Assembly (NCBI RefSeq): GCF_007752535.1
Contig: NZ_CP036426.1
Location: forward strand, 2,294,001-2,358,000
Direction: 5' to 3'
Length of the DNA stretch: 64,000 nt
Source: Tautonia plasticadhaerens
Lineage (GTDB): Bacteria; Planctomycetota; Planctomycetia; Isosphaerales; Isosphaeraceae
A program made the position numbers and the translations under genes. The notes beneath the pieces are model-generated. The model was not told where the DNA came from, did no database searches, and saw only the letters and a list, made by a program, of their open reading frames with translations. Positions 8,629 through 16,274 of this stretch are shown here, in pieces. The number at the start of each line of letters is the position of its first letter. The stretch's first letter is position 1.

Positions 8629-9429
8629 ATGACGACGACCGCCCGGACCCGCCTCGCCCTGTTGATGGCCCTGACCCTGACCGCCATCCTCCGCTCCCCG
8701 CCCGCGGCCCTCGCCGACGGCGAGCCGATCGACGTCCACGCCGAGCTCCGGGCCTTCGAGGACACGCAGCGCCGGGAGGTCGACGAGGCGATCGCCAATC
8801 TCCAGGAAATGATCGACGCGACCACCCGGGAGATCGCCGCCTCCCGGGAGAAGCTCGGCGCGGCCGAGGCCGGGCTCCGACGCCTCCGTGCCCTCCGAGA
8901 CGCCCTCGATCAGCCGGACCCGACCGCCCCCGAGCCGGCCGCACCGGCCCCGGCCGTCATCCCCGGCACGCTCGACGCCGTGGTCCCGGCCTCGGCCCTC
9001 GGCGAGCCGGCCTGGCACGGCTCGATCCGCATCTCCGCCGCCGACGGCGGCCCGCTCGACCTCCGGCACGACAGCGGAGACGCCTCCGGCCAGGTCCAGG
9101 CCGGTGCGTTGCAGGCCGATCGGATCGAGATCCGGGTCGCCTCCCCCGACGACGCCCGGGTCGTCGCCCGGGCCCTCCGGGGGGACGGCAAGCCGGTCGT
9201 CTCCTGGCCCGACCTGCACGTCGGGCCGCAGACCCCGGCCGACCCCGCCCGTATCGAGGCGATGCAGCAGGACCTCGACCGCCTGGCCGAGGCGGTCGAC
9301 CGGATCGACCGTCGGACCTCGGGCCCGACGCCGGTCCCGGCCCCTTCCCGGGTCCCCGCACCGGAGCCCACCCCCGTCACCGTCGAGCCCCCCGCCGAGA
9401 TCCCCCCCGCCCCGGTCATCCCCGACTGA
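8629..9429 (+). CDS. Secreted coiled-coil protein of unknown function
   Basis: 266 aa, no family recognised. A signal peptide is clear (RTRLALLMALTLTAILRSPPAALA). It is followed by a heptad-rich helix (FEDTQRREVDEAIANLQEM through EAGLRRLRALRDAL), an Ala/Pro linker, a beta-like central part, a second short coiled coil (ARIEAMQQDLDRLAEAVDRI) and a Pro-rich tail. The start at 8629 is chosen because GGAGGAGG at 8615-8622 sits 6 bases upstream; an earlier ATG at 8602 lacks this. The ordinary codon bias and signal peptide argue for a real gene. Confidence 0.8.
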   Translation: MTTTARTRLALLMALTLTAILRSPPAALADGEPIDVHAELRAFEDTQRREVDEAIANLQEMIDATTREIAASREKLGAAEAGLRRLRALRDALDQPDPTAPEPAAPAPAVIPGTLDAVVPASALGEPAWHGSIRISAADGGPLDLRHDSGDASGQVQAGALQADRIEIRVASPDDARVVARALRGDGKPVVSWPDLHVGPQTPADPARIEAMQQDLDRLAEAVDRIDRRTSGPTPVPAPSRVPAPEPTPVTVEPPAEIPPAPVIPD

Positions 9430-9445
9430 TCGGTCGCGCGGTCGG

Positions 9446-9901
9446 TCACCCGATCATCCCGGGAGGCGGCTCCTCCAGCCAGCCGGCGTCGATCACCCCC
9501 CAGAGGCCGATCAGGATCGCCTCAGCCGCGTCATGCCGGAGCGAGGTCGGCCTCGGGGCCCCGGACCAGTCGATCACCCTCCGGGCGATCGCGTCGGCCT
9601 CCCGCTTCGGCCGGCCCCGGTCGCCGAATGCACCCAGCGCCTCCCGCCAGACCTCGGCGCCGATCACCCGGGAGGCGATCCCCCTCCGCCCCGCCTCCCT
9701 CCGCCAGACCTCCGCGATCGGCCCGCCGCCTTCGAGGACGATACGCCGAAGCTCGGGGATGGCCTCGAAGATCCCGGACGCCCCCCGCTTCAGGGCCGAT
9801 CGGCTGCCGAAGTGCTGCGACCGATACCAGACCAGCCGCCCGTCCCCGCCGAACAGCGCGAGGCCGGTCCTCAACCCGGTGTCGACGGCCAGCAGGGCCA
9901 C
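9446..9901 (-). CDS. RNase H-fold (RuvC-like) protein
   Basis: About 151 aa. AVDTGLRTGLALF at the N-terminus matches the first acidic motif of RuvC/RNase H-like nucleases, IVLEGG in the middle supplies the Glu, and KREADAIARRVIDW plus LRHDAAEAILIGLWG supply the C-terminal acidic helix. This is the usual D-E-D/H arrangement of crossover-junction-resolvase-like proteins. No partner is visible, so nuclease activity is inferred from the motifs. GTG at 9901, 7 bases after the stop of the cupin gene, is taken as start; an ATG at 9964 would overlap the cupin gene by 56 bases. Confidence 0.72.
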   Translation of the reverse strand: MALLAVDTGLRTGLALFGGDGRLVWYRSQHFGSRSALKRGASGIFEAIPELRRIVLEGGGPIAEVWRREAGRRGIASRVIGAEVWREALGAFGDRGRPKREADAIARRVIDWSGAPRPTSLRHDAAEAILIGLWGVIDAGWLEEPPPGMIG

Positions 9902-9908
9902 GACCCGG

Positions 9909-10274
9909 TCACCCCAGGTCCCGGTGGACCGTCCCCGGCGAGAACGCCGGCAGGCAGACGGCAATGTACTCGGCCCCCTCCGGGCCCGGCGTGCTGTAGC
10001 GGACCCACTCCCCCTTGGTGGTCATCACCGCCTGCCCGGCCTCCACGTCGAGCGTCCCCTCACGGTGCTCGACGCGGATCATCCCCCGGAGCACCACAGT
10101 CACCTCGTCGAACTCCGGCGTCTGTCCCGGCTCGACCCAGCCCGAGGGGCTCCGCATGTGGGCGACGCTCACCCCCTCCGTCTCGCTGTTCACCCGGCCG
10201 ACGTACTCGTCGATCCGCTTCGGTTTGTTTCCGGCGGCCTCGATGCGGGTCGGGGCGGGGATGAGGGTCGGCAT
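9909..10274 (-). CDS. Cupin-domain protein
   Basis: Single small cupin, 121 aa. The barrel is visible as EPGQTPEFDEVTVVLRGMIRVEH (first cupin motif, metal ligands reduced) and LDVEAGQAVMTTKGEWVRYSTPG (second motif, G-x-A-V followed by aromatic strands). Ends AVCLPAFSPGTVHRDLG. The start MPTLIPAPTRIEA at 10274 is the first Met after the upstream membrane gene and lies 38 bases before that gene's end. No enzyme activity can be assigned; family members bind metals or small ligands. Probably co-transcribed with the RNase H-fold gene 7 bases downstream. Confidence 0.85.
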   Translation of the reverse strand: MPTLIPAPTRIEAAGNKPKRIDEYVGRVNSETEGVSVAHMRSPSGWVEPGQTPEFDEVTVVLRGMIRVEHREGTLDVEAGQAVMTTKGEWVRYSTPGPEGAEYIAVCLPAFSPGTVHRDLG

Positions 10275-10312
10275 GGGGTCGCTCGCTCCGGGGTCGCCGT
10301 CGGTCGAGGGGA

Positions 10313-10726
10313 TCAGAACTTGGAGAGGTCGGCCCCCAGCAGGCCCACCCTGTGGCCGTTCTCCCGGAGGATCCGGTTCGCCTTCCCGTTGACCATCAGC
10401 AGCACGATCAGGCTGATGAACGGCAGCAGGGAGCCGATGCCCAGGATGATCCCCATCGCCGCATTGTAGACCTTCATCGCCAGCAGGACCACGAACACGA
10501 ACGCCGCCAGCATGCTCACGAGCATCACGGCAAATAGGATCAAGGCCACCGGCGGGGGGACGACGAACATCCCGGCGATCGCCGCCAGGTTGACCAGGAT
10601 GCAGACGAGGATCCCCTTCTGGTAGACGGCGACGCTCCGCACGTCCGCCCTGCTCCCGCTCTTGACGCCCACGGCCTCCGAGGGCCGCACCGCCGACGCC
10701 GGGGCCGCATACGGATTCTCGATCAT
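10313..10726 (-). CDS. Small integral membrane protein, unknown function
   Basis: 137 aa beginning MIENPYAAP, an N-terminus often seen in planctomycete membrane proteins of unknown role. A soluble first 35 residues is followed by hydrophobic segments at about 38-56, 58-85 (long, possibly two helices) and 90-112, and a short charged tail RILRENGHRVGLLGADLSKF. No catalytic motif. It is first in a leftward run with the cupin and RNase H-fold genes. Confidence 0.78.
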   Translation of the reverse strand: MIENPYAAPASAVRPSEAVGVKSGSRADVRSVAVYQKGILVCILVNLAAIAGMFVVPPPVALILFAVMLVSMLAAFVFVVLLAMKVYNAAMGIILGIGSLLPFISLIVLLMVNGKANRILRENGHRVGLLGADLSKF

Positions 10727-10842
10727 CGGGCTCGACGCTCCACCAGGATCCCACCCCCAACGGCCACATCAACGCATCGAATCAATCGTGACACGAATGA
10801 TGGCAACATGGAAGATCCTGCCCGCACCCGTTGCGGAATTCC

Positions 10843-11706
10843 TCAGGCCGGATGCCATCGCCTCGGGACCGGGGCGTCGAACCTCCCGGTCGGCGCCGGG
10901 AACCGCACGCCGACCTTCCAGAGCAGGTCCGGCTGGTGCTTGGCCAGCAGGTACTTCATCACGACCTCGTCGGAGGGGGGCATCCCCGGATCCTGGAAGA
11001 CGACGCAGAGCCTCGCCTCGCCGGTGTAGGTGTCGGCCTTCCAGACCTCGATCAGGGCGTGGGGCTTCCGGGAGATCCGGAAGATCCGCGTGCCGTTGCG
11101 GATCGTGATCCGGTCGTCCCGGCTGAACTCGTCGAACTCCCGGGGCTCGACCACGTCCCTCACCAGTTGCGCCGCCACCAGCTCCGGCACCCCCTGGGCG
11201 AAGGCGGCGGCGTCCAGGATCATCGCCTCGTCCTCCCTGGTGGGCTCGGGGACGCTCTTCCCCTCGATCACCCGGAAGGTCTCGTGCTCGACGAGCTTCG
11301 CGTATCCCGCCCTCAGGGCCGGGTTGGCGATGACCAGCCTCGGGAACCCCCCGGCCACCCGGACGACCTCGTGGGCGAACGCCTCGACCTCGCGATGGAG
11401 CTTCGCGACCCAGAAGCCGAGATTCTTCTCGCGGTCGCTGCTGGTATACCGGAAGACGTGCGGCCCGACGTCCGGGACCCGGACCTCCACCTCGGCCCCC
11501 GGCCGCTCGACCGCCTGCAAGACGGCCGCATAGGCCGCCTCCCCCCTCACGAAGCGCTCGGCCGCCTCCTCCTGCATCGCCCCCTGGATGCGGACGGTCC
11601 GATACGTCGGCCTCGCCCGGAGGACGACCTCGTGCGCCCGCCGATCGGCCTCGCTCCGGCCGTCGGCCGCCTCGATCTCCCAGCGGAGGTACCCGGTGCG
11701 GATCAT
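10843..11706 (-). CDS. Hypothetical protein, about 287 aa
   Basis: Soluble protein with no signal peptide or membrane segment. No family recognised. Visible features are alternating beta and helical stretches (EVEVRVPDVGPHVFRYT, KLHREVEAFAHEVVRV) and a C-terminal half rich in beta-like strands (RITIRNGTRIFRISRKPHA, LIEVWKADTYTGEARLCVVF). Charge and codon use are ordinary for the window. It stands alone on the minus strand, 66 bases after the toxin-antitoxin-like pair. Confidence 0.72.
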   Translation of the reverse strand: MIRTGYLRWEIEAADGRSEADRRAHEVVLRARPTYRTVRIQGAMQEEAAERFVRGEAAYAAVLQAVERPGAEVEVRVPDVGPHVFRYTSSDREKNLGFWVAKLHREVEAFAHEVVRVAGGFPRLVIANPALRAGYAKLVEHETFRVIEGKSVPEPTREDEAMILDAAAFAQGVPELVAAQLVRDVVEPREFDEFSRDDRITIRNGTRIFRISRKPHALIEVWKADTYTGEARLCVVFQDPGMPPSDEVVMKYLLAKHQPDLLWKVGVRFPAPTGRFDAPVPRRWHPA

Positions 11707-11772
11707 GGGGTTTCGACTGAAATCCCTGTGATTAAGGCCGTCTCGGCCGATTTCGGGATGTCCGAACGCCGA

Positions 11773-11976
11773 TTAGGTAGGCTTATGGGTGGCCAGCAAG
11801 CGACGGACTTCCGGCAGGAGAGCGGCCGGGACCGTGACGACGGCCTGTTGTTCGCCCTCGGTCGCCGCCTCCTCGTCGGCCGCGGCCCACTCGTCGTCGG
11901 TCTGGGAATCCAACTCGGCGATCAGCCGTTGGACGCGTCGATCGTCCCAACCCTTGGGGAACCGCTGTTCGCTCAT
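11773..11976 (-). CDS. Small antitoxin-like protein
   Basis: 67 aa, strongly acidic N-terminal two thirds (ELDSQTDDEWAAADEEAATEGE) and a C-terminal helix (ALLPEVRRLLATHKPT). The ATG overlaps the stop of the upstream gene by four bases (ATGA, 11973-11976), with GGAGG just upstream inside that gene. The layout, small basic protein followed by a small acidic one with translational coupling, fits a type II toxin-antitoxin pair in which the toxin comes first, as in BrnT/BrnA-type modules. No DNA-binding fold is certain. Confidence 0.6.
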   Translation of the reverse strand: MSEQRFPKGWDDRRVQRLIAELDSQTDDEWAAADEEAATEGEQQAVVTVPAALLPEVRRLLATHKPT

Positions 11977-12329
11977 CGCCTTCGCCTCCTTCGTCGCCGA
12001 CGAAACGCCTGGAGCGACCGACCGGCCAGCGGATATGCCGTCACGACGAAGATCCCGTCACCGATCTCGTCGGGGACGTAGATCACCCGGAGATGACGCC
12101 CGGAATCGGTCCGGCCCAGTGCCTGCCTCGATCCTCCCGCGGAGGGCCCGTCCTCGTCCGCCCGGGCCAGGACCCACTCCACCTCCGCTTCCGTGACTCC
12201 GTGACCGTAGATGTGTGGGAGGTCGGTCTCAGGGTCGTGGTAGTTAACGAACCTCCATGGAACTTCCCCAGCGATCGGCAGCCGAAGCCCCCCGTTGATC
12301 GACCATCGCCCGGCGGTTCCATCGCCCAT
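11973..12329 (-). CDS. BrnT/DUF4258-like toxin candidate
   Basis: 118 aa. The core (VNYHDPETDLPHIYGHGVTEAEVEWVL, then SGRHLRVIYVPDEIGDGIFVVTAYPL) resembles the small RelE-like fold of DUF4258/BrnT proteins, in which a short helix is followed by strands carrying R and Y residues. The C-terminus is an unusual run of nine arginines. The N-terminal 20 residues are atypical, so the true start may be internal, but no in-frame ATG follows. Coupled by four bases to the acidic gene downstream. Function inferred from size, fold resemblance and pairing. Confidence 0.55.
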   Translation of the reverse strand: MGDGTAGRWSINGGLRLPIAGEVPWRFVNYHDPETDLPHIYGHGVTEAEVEWVLARADEDGPSAGGSRQALGRTDSGRHLRVIYVPDEIGDGIFVVTAYPLAGRSLQAFRRRRRRRRR

Positions 12330-12375
12330 CGAAGATCAGCTTCTCCGTTCTTCCACTTCGCCATCCGACTCCGGT

Positions 12376-12603
12376 TTACCCCCCCTGGATCGCCGGCACG
12401 AGCAGGATCTCGGGCGCCGTCGCGTCGAACTCCCGGATCGGCTTCGTCCGGCCGGGGCCGTCGAGGCGGAAGGCGAGGCGGCCGGGGGTGAAGTGCTCGG
12501 CGAAGGCCCGCTCGGCCTCGCCGACGGTGCCGGGCTGGGCGACGTCCCACTCGGCGAGGCAGAGGTCGCCGTGGCCGGTCTTGAGCAGTCGAAGCTTCGA
12601 CAT
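12376..12603 (-). CDS. Small protein ending in Gly-Gly, possibly ubiquitin-like
   Basis: 75 aa, no family recognised with certainty. Layout is strand-strand-helix-strands: KLRLLKTGHGDLCLAEWDVA, then TVGEAERAFAEHFTPGRLAFRL, then a final strand EILLVPAIQGG that ends the protein. Size, pattern and C-terminal Gly-Gly recall beta-grasp sulfur carriers such as ThiS and MoaD (whose ends read PPVAGG or similar), but no E1-like or molybdopterin/thiamine gene is nearby. It stands apart from its neighbours by a 46-bp gap on one side and a long non-coding stretch on the other. Confidence 0.65.
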   Translation of the reverse strand: MSKLRLLKTGHGDLCLAEWDVAQPGTVGEAERAFAEHFTPGRLAFRLDGPGRTKPIREFDATAPEILLVPAIQGG

Positions 12604-13280
12604 GGCGGCACGCTCCGTCGGTGCGATTCAGTGCGGCGCCGGGGCGGGTCGCGGAGGCCGATCCGATGCTCGGCCCGACCTCGCCCCGGGGCTCGGAGTC
12701 CCATCCGATTCCGTTTCCGATCCGATCCGATTCCGGTCGTGAGCATTGTACCGGCCTCGCCGACGCCCGGCCAGCATCGGACCGGTGACATCCCGCCTCG
12801 CGCCTCGATGCGGGCGGCCGGGCCCGATCCTCCCCGTCCCATCGCCGGACTCGGATTCGATGACTGGAATCGGCCTTCCCCACGATTATTATGGGAGAGG
12901 GGCCGGGGCGCCGGCCTCGCCGTCCCTGCCTGCGCGGAGCCCTCCCGGTGCCGCCTCCCTGCCGACCCGCCGCCCGGCCCGACGCGACCCGAACCGCGCC
13001 CCCGGTCCGTCCCGAACCCGGGCCCGATCGCCGGGCCGACCGGACGCTCCCGACCGTCCCTCCGCCCGGGTCGCCTTCGAGCGGGCGAGGCCGACCGGAC
13101 TTGTCCGAACTCCCGGCCGGCGGGCCCCCACCCCCTTCCACCGTTCCGACCCCGGGCGGCCCGGCCCCGGCGTCGGGATCGGCGTCGTGAGCCCGAGGCC
13201 CTCCCCGACTCCGATCCCGTCCCGGCCGGGTCGCGTCTCGGCCGGGCACCCGAGCCCACCCGGCAGGCCGGGCGGATGCC

Positions 13281-13390
13281 GGTGCGCCTCGACGGAGCGA
13301 AGCCATTTCAGTTCCCGCAAACGCTTTCCTGAAGATGAATTACACAAAATGCCGCGGGCGCACCGGAGGCGCACCGGCCCCGAACCGGCC
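13281..13390 (+). repeat. Dispersed intergenic repeat, copy 1
   Basis: Starts GGTGCGCC, then GGAGCGAAGCCATTTC, an A+T-rich core of about 50 bp (AATTACACAAAATG), then GGGCGCACC and GGCGCACCGGCCCCGAACCGG. Copy 2 follows in the same orientation 250 bp further on. Short terminal inverted motifs (GGTGCGCC and GGCGCACC) make each copy able to fold back. Confidence 0.7.
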
Positions 13391-13530
13391 GCGCCCGGGC
13401 CCGTCGCCGACGCCCCCGGCCGACGCCGAGGGGCCAGGCCCGGCCCGGTCCCGGGTCTCCCGCCTGGTTGCGCCAGGGTCCCGGGCCCGGCCCGGGACCT
13501 GGCCTGCCGCCCGGTTGCGGATCGGCGGCC

Positions 13531-13639
13531 GGTGCGCCGCGCGGAGCGAACCCATTTCGAATCTCACAACTCGCTACCACAAAAGATGTACCGCAAATTT
13601 TCACCGGCGCACGGCGGGCGCACCGACCCCGAACCGACC
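13531..13639 (+). repeat. Dispersed intergenic repeat, copy 2
   Basis: Same order of blocks as copy 1: GGTGCGCC, GGAGCGAACCCATTTC, A+T-rich core (CCGCAAATTTTCACC), GGGCGCACC, CCCCGAACCG. Outer blocks are nearly identical to copy 1 and the core is diverged, which suggests conservation of the ends. Confidence 0.7.
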
Positions 13640-13890
13640 CTCGTCCCGGGTCGGATGGGTGGGGCGCACCGAACCCGAGAGGTCGCCCCGGGTGCGACGT
13701 CAGAGGGCGGGCGAGGCGAGGTTGGCCGGCCGGGGTCGGCCCTACCCCAGAATCGGCGCCGGGGCGGTTCTCTGGTATGCTGGCGCCCCGATCGGCACGC
13801 CGGCCCCGATCCCCGATCGGACCGACGACGAGTGACAATTCGGAACTCCTCCCCGAGCCGATGGGGGAGGGCCCCCTCAGGGAGATCCTC

Positions 13891-14511
13891 ATGCCGGCTG
13901 GCCCCGTGGTCTTCGTCGACATCGATACCCAGCGTGACTTCCTCGACCCCCGAGGCAGCCTCCACCTCTCGGCCTCGGAGGAGATCCGGCCCAACCTGGC
14001 GAGGCTGACCACCTTCGCCCGGGATCGGGACATCCCGGTGCTGGCCACCGCCTGCTCCCACGAGCCGGACCAGCCCGACCCCGAGCCCTTCCCGCCCCAC
14101 TGCCTCGTCGACTCCAAGGGGGCCGAGCGGATCGAGGAGACCCGATGGCCCGGCAGCCTCGTGCTGGCCCCGGATGGCGCCTTCGAGCCGCCGCACGGCG
14201 GGGAGACCGTCCCCTCGCACCTGACGCTCCAGAAGCGGAAGTACGACCTGTTCAGCCACCCCGAGGCCGACCGCGTCGTCTCCTTCTACTCCAAGTCCGG
14301 GCCCACCACCTTCGTCGTCTACGGCGTCGCCACCGACTACTGCGTCGGCTGCGCCGTCCGAGGGCTCCGGGAGCGGGGCCATCGGGTGCGGGTCGTCACC
14401 GACGCCGTCGCCGCGGTCGAGCCGGCCACCCTGCCCGGCGCCCTGGACGAATTCGAAAAGGTCGGCGCCGAGCGGACCACGACCGACGCCATCTGCGGCC
14501 CCCAGGGCTGA
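13891..14511 (+). CDS. Isochorismatase/nicotinamidase-family cysteine hydrolase
   Basis: 206 aa. The cysteine-hydrolase triad is visible: Asp in VDIDTQRDF near residue 11, Lys in LTLQKRKYDLFSH and nucleophile Cys in YGVATDYCVGCAVRGL. The Asp-x-Gln-x-Asp-Phe start and the ATDYCV motif match nicotinamidases and their relatives, so it may deamidate nicotinamide in NAD recycling, although isochorismatase-like proteins vary in substrate. The start at 13891 follows GGGAG by 8 bases; an earlier ATG at 13861 adds ten residues not typical of the family. A hairpin terminator follows. Confidence 0.88.
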   Translation: MPAGPVVFVDIDTQRDFLDPRGSLHLSASEEIRPNLARLTTFARDRDIPVLATACSHEPDQPDPEPFPPHCLVDSKGAERIEETRWPGSLVLAPDGAFEPPHGGETVPSHLTLQKRKYDLFSHPEADRVVSFYSKSGPTTFVVYGVATDYCVGCAVRGLRERGHRVRVVTDAVAAVEPATLPGALDEFEKVGAERTTTDAICGPQG

Positions 14512-14546
14512 CCCCGAGCCGTCCGGCTCCCAAGGCCGGGCGGTCT

Positions 14547-14586
14547 CCGGACCGACTCGAATCGCATCGAAGCCGAGTCGGTCCGG
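14547..14586 (+). terminator. Hairpin terminator after the cysteine hydrolase
   Basis: Perfect 13-bp stem, CCGGACCGACTCG at 14547-14559 and CGAGTCGGTCCGG at 14574-14586, 14-nt loop, 36 bases after the stop codon. No T-run follows. Confidence 0.6.
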
Positions 14587-14718
14587 GGCCCGCCCGAGGG
14601 ACTCCAACTCCAAGACGATCCCGGAGGGCCCGCCGGCCTTCCCCTCCCGGGTGACGGGTCGATCGGGGAGGACCCCGCCCGACCCGCCCCGACCGTCGCC
14701 GGCGACACCGAGACCCCC

Positions 14719-15585
14719 ATGCGACCGGACAAGTACAAGCGTCGCCAGCAGGCCCCCCGGGCCGACGACCGGCTCCGGCTCCAGATCGCCCAGGAGGCGG
14801 CCCGGCGGCTCTACCCCCGGCTCGCCCCCGAGCCCGGCCCCGGGCCGCTCGCCGACGCCTCGGAGGCCGAGTACTACGCCGCCAAGCGGAAGGCCGCCGC
14901 CGTGCTCGGCCGCCGCGTCCGCCCCGGCGACCTCCCCTCCGACCACGAGGTCCGCCAGGCCGTCGTCGCCCTGGCCCGGGACCGCGCGGCGGCCGATGCC
15001 GACGGCCCTTCGCCCCCCCCCGCCTCGCCCGAACCCGAGCCCGGCGCCCCGGCCCCGAGGCTCGCCGAGGTGCTCGACCGCTTCGAACTCTACCGGATCC
15101 GCCTCGAACCCCTGGAGGCCGTGAAGCAGGGGGCCCGCTCCCACCCGGAGGGGGACGCCCTCTTCCACAGCCTCCAGGTCTTCGAGCTCGCCCGGCTCGA
15201 ACGCCCCTTCGACGAGGAGTTCCTGCTGGCGGCCCTGCTGCACGACGTCGGCAAGGCGATCGACCCGGCCGACCACATCGCCGCCGGCCTGGAGTCGCTC
15301 GACGGGGCGATCCCCGAGCGGACACGATGGCTGATCGCCCATCACCGGGAGGCCCGGGCCGCCGTCGACGCCGCGCCCGCCGGCAGGGCCCGCCGAGTCC
15401 CCGGCGTCGAGGCCGACGACCAGGCCATCGAGGACCTCCTGTTGCTCGGCCGACTCGACCGGGAGGGCCGGGTCCCCGGGGCCCCGGTGCCCACCGTCGC
15501 CGAGGCGATCGCCCACCTCAGGGGCCTGGAGGACGAATCCTACCTCGACGACGGGGACGACCCCGGGTCGACCGGGCCCGACTGA
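14719..15585 (+). CDS. HD-domain metal-dependent phosphohydrolase
   Basis: 288 aa. Residues 1-100 are a helical region with similarity to small nucleotidyl-binding helices but no named domain (LQIAQEAARRLYPRLAP, then YYAAKRKAAAVLGRRVRPGD). A Pro/Glu linker follows (100-114). Residues 115-270 are an HD domain: H150 (DALFHSLQVFELA), the H175-D176 pair with K179 (LLHDVGKAID), D185-H186 and a distal His-His (WLIAHHREA). HD proteins hydrolyse nucleotides or cyclic dinucleotides; the substrate here is unknown. The tail is acidic. Followed 65 bp later by a HAD gene in the same direction. Confidence 0.85.
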   Translation: MRPDKYKRRQQAPRADDRLRLQIAQEAARRLYPRLAPEPGPGPLADASEAEYYAAKRKAAAVLGRRVRPGDLPSDHEVRQAVVALARDRAAADADGPSPPPASPEPEPGAPAPRLAEVLDRFELYRIRLEPLEAVKQGARSHPEGDALFHSLQVFELARLERPFDEEFLLAALLHDVGKAIDPADHIAAGLESLDGAIPERTRWLIAHHREARAAVDAAPAGRARRVPGVEADDQAIEDLLLLGRLDREGRVPGAPVPTVAEAIAHLRGLEDESYLDDGDDPGSTGPD

Positions 15586-15650
15586 TCGGTTCCCGTCGTT
15601 CGGTCGCGTCCCCGGCCGATTCAACATCCCCCGGATCGAGGCCACCTGCC

Positions 15651-16262
15651 ATGACCGACAAGCCCACCCTCTTCTTCGACGTCGGCGGCGTGCTGCTGAC
15701 CAACGGCTGGGACACCCCCTGCCGGAAGAAGGCCGCCGAGCGGTTCGGGATCGACTACCAGGAATTCCAGACCCGCCACGAGATGTCCAAGACGGCGCTG
15801 GAGACCGGCCGGATCACCCTGGCGACCTACCTGCACCGGACGGTCTTCCACCGCCAGCGATCCTTCACCATGGACGAGTTCCAGGAGTTCATGTACGACC
15901 AGTCGCAGCCCCTGCAGGATTCGCTCGACTGGGTCCGGGACCTGGCCTCCCGGGACACCTGCTACCTGTTCACGCTCAACAACGAATCCCGGGAGCTGCA
16001 CGAGCACCGCGTCCGGACCTTCAAGCTCAACCACATCTTCCGGGGGTTCTTGACCTCCTGCTACCTCGGCCTGGTGAAGCCGGACGAGGAGATCTATTCC
16101 TCCGCCCTGGGGATCGCCAGCTGCTCCCGGACGCGCGCCTACTTCATCGACGACCGCCCCCTGAACGTCGAGGCCGCCGTCGCCTCCGGGTTCCAGGCGG
16201 TGCAGTTCACCGGGGTCGAGCCGATGCGGGCGTTCCTGAAGGGCCACGGGATCGACTGCTGA
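15651..16262 (+). CDS. HAD-superfamily hydrolase
   Basis: 203 aa, haloacid dehalogenase-like fold. Motif I is LFFDVGGVLLTNGWD with nucleophile D10; the usual second Asp is Gly, as in several HAD-IA relatives. Motif II is LFTLNNES, motif III is LGLVKPDEEIY (Lys) and motif IV is AYFIDDRPLNVEAA. A helical cap (residues 20-95) fits small phosphatase/epoxide-hydrolase-N-like members. The missing second Asp suggests the activity may differ from a standard phosphatase. Probably co-transcribed with the HD gene. Confidence 0.88.
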   Translation: MTDKPTLFFDVGGVLLTNGWDTPCRKKAAERFGIDYQEFQTRHEMSKTALETGRITLATYLHRTVFHRQRSFTMDEFQEFMYDQSQPLQDSLDWVRDLASRDTCYLFTLNNESRELHEHRVRTFKLNHIFRGFLTSCYLGLVKPDEEIYSSALGIASCSRTRAYFIDDRPLNVEAAVASGFQAVQFTGVEPMRAFLKGHGIDC

Positions 16263-16274
16263 CCGGACCGGCCC

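Larger units (their letters stand above)
12604..13890. other. 1.29 kb non-coding stretch carrying two repeat copies
   Basis: Only shadow-like frames (Pro/Arg/Gly-rich, no recognisable fold) cross this region. It holds short iterations of CCGATCCGATT around 12700-12735, then two copies of a 110-bp repeat (13281-13390 and 13531-13639, listed separately), each with an A+T-richer core that stands out from the GC-rich surroundings. The right end should contain the promoter of the hydrolase starting at 13891. Confidence 0.6.

Noticed and set aside
13281-13639. CRISPR array
   Set aside because: Only two copies, 110 bp long with diverged cores and no regular spacers; no cas genes in the window.
12604-13890. 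Insertion sequence remnant
   Set aside because: No transposase-like frame and no target-site duplication seen; treated as non-coding repeats.
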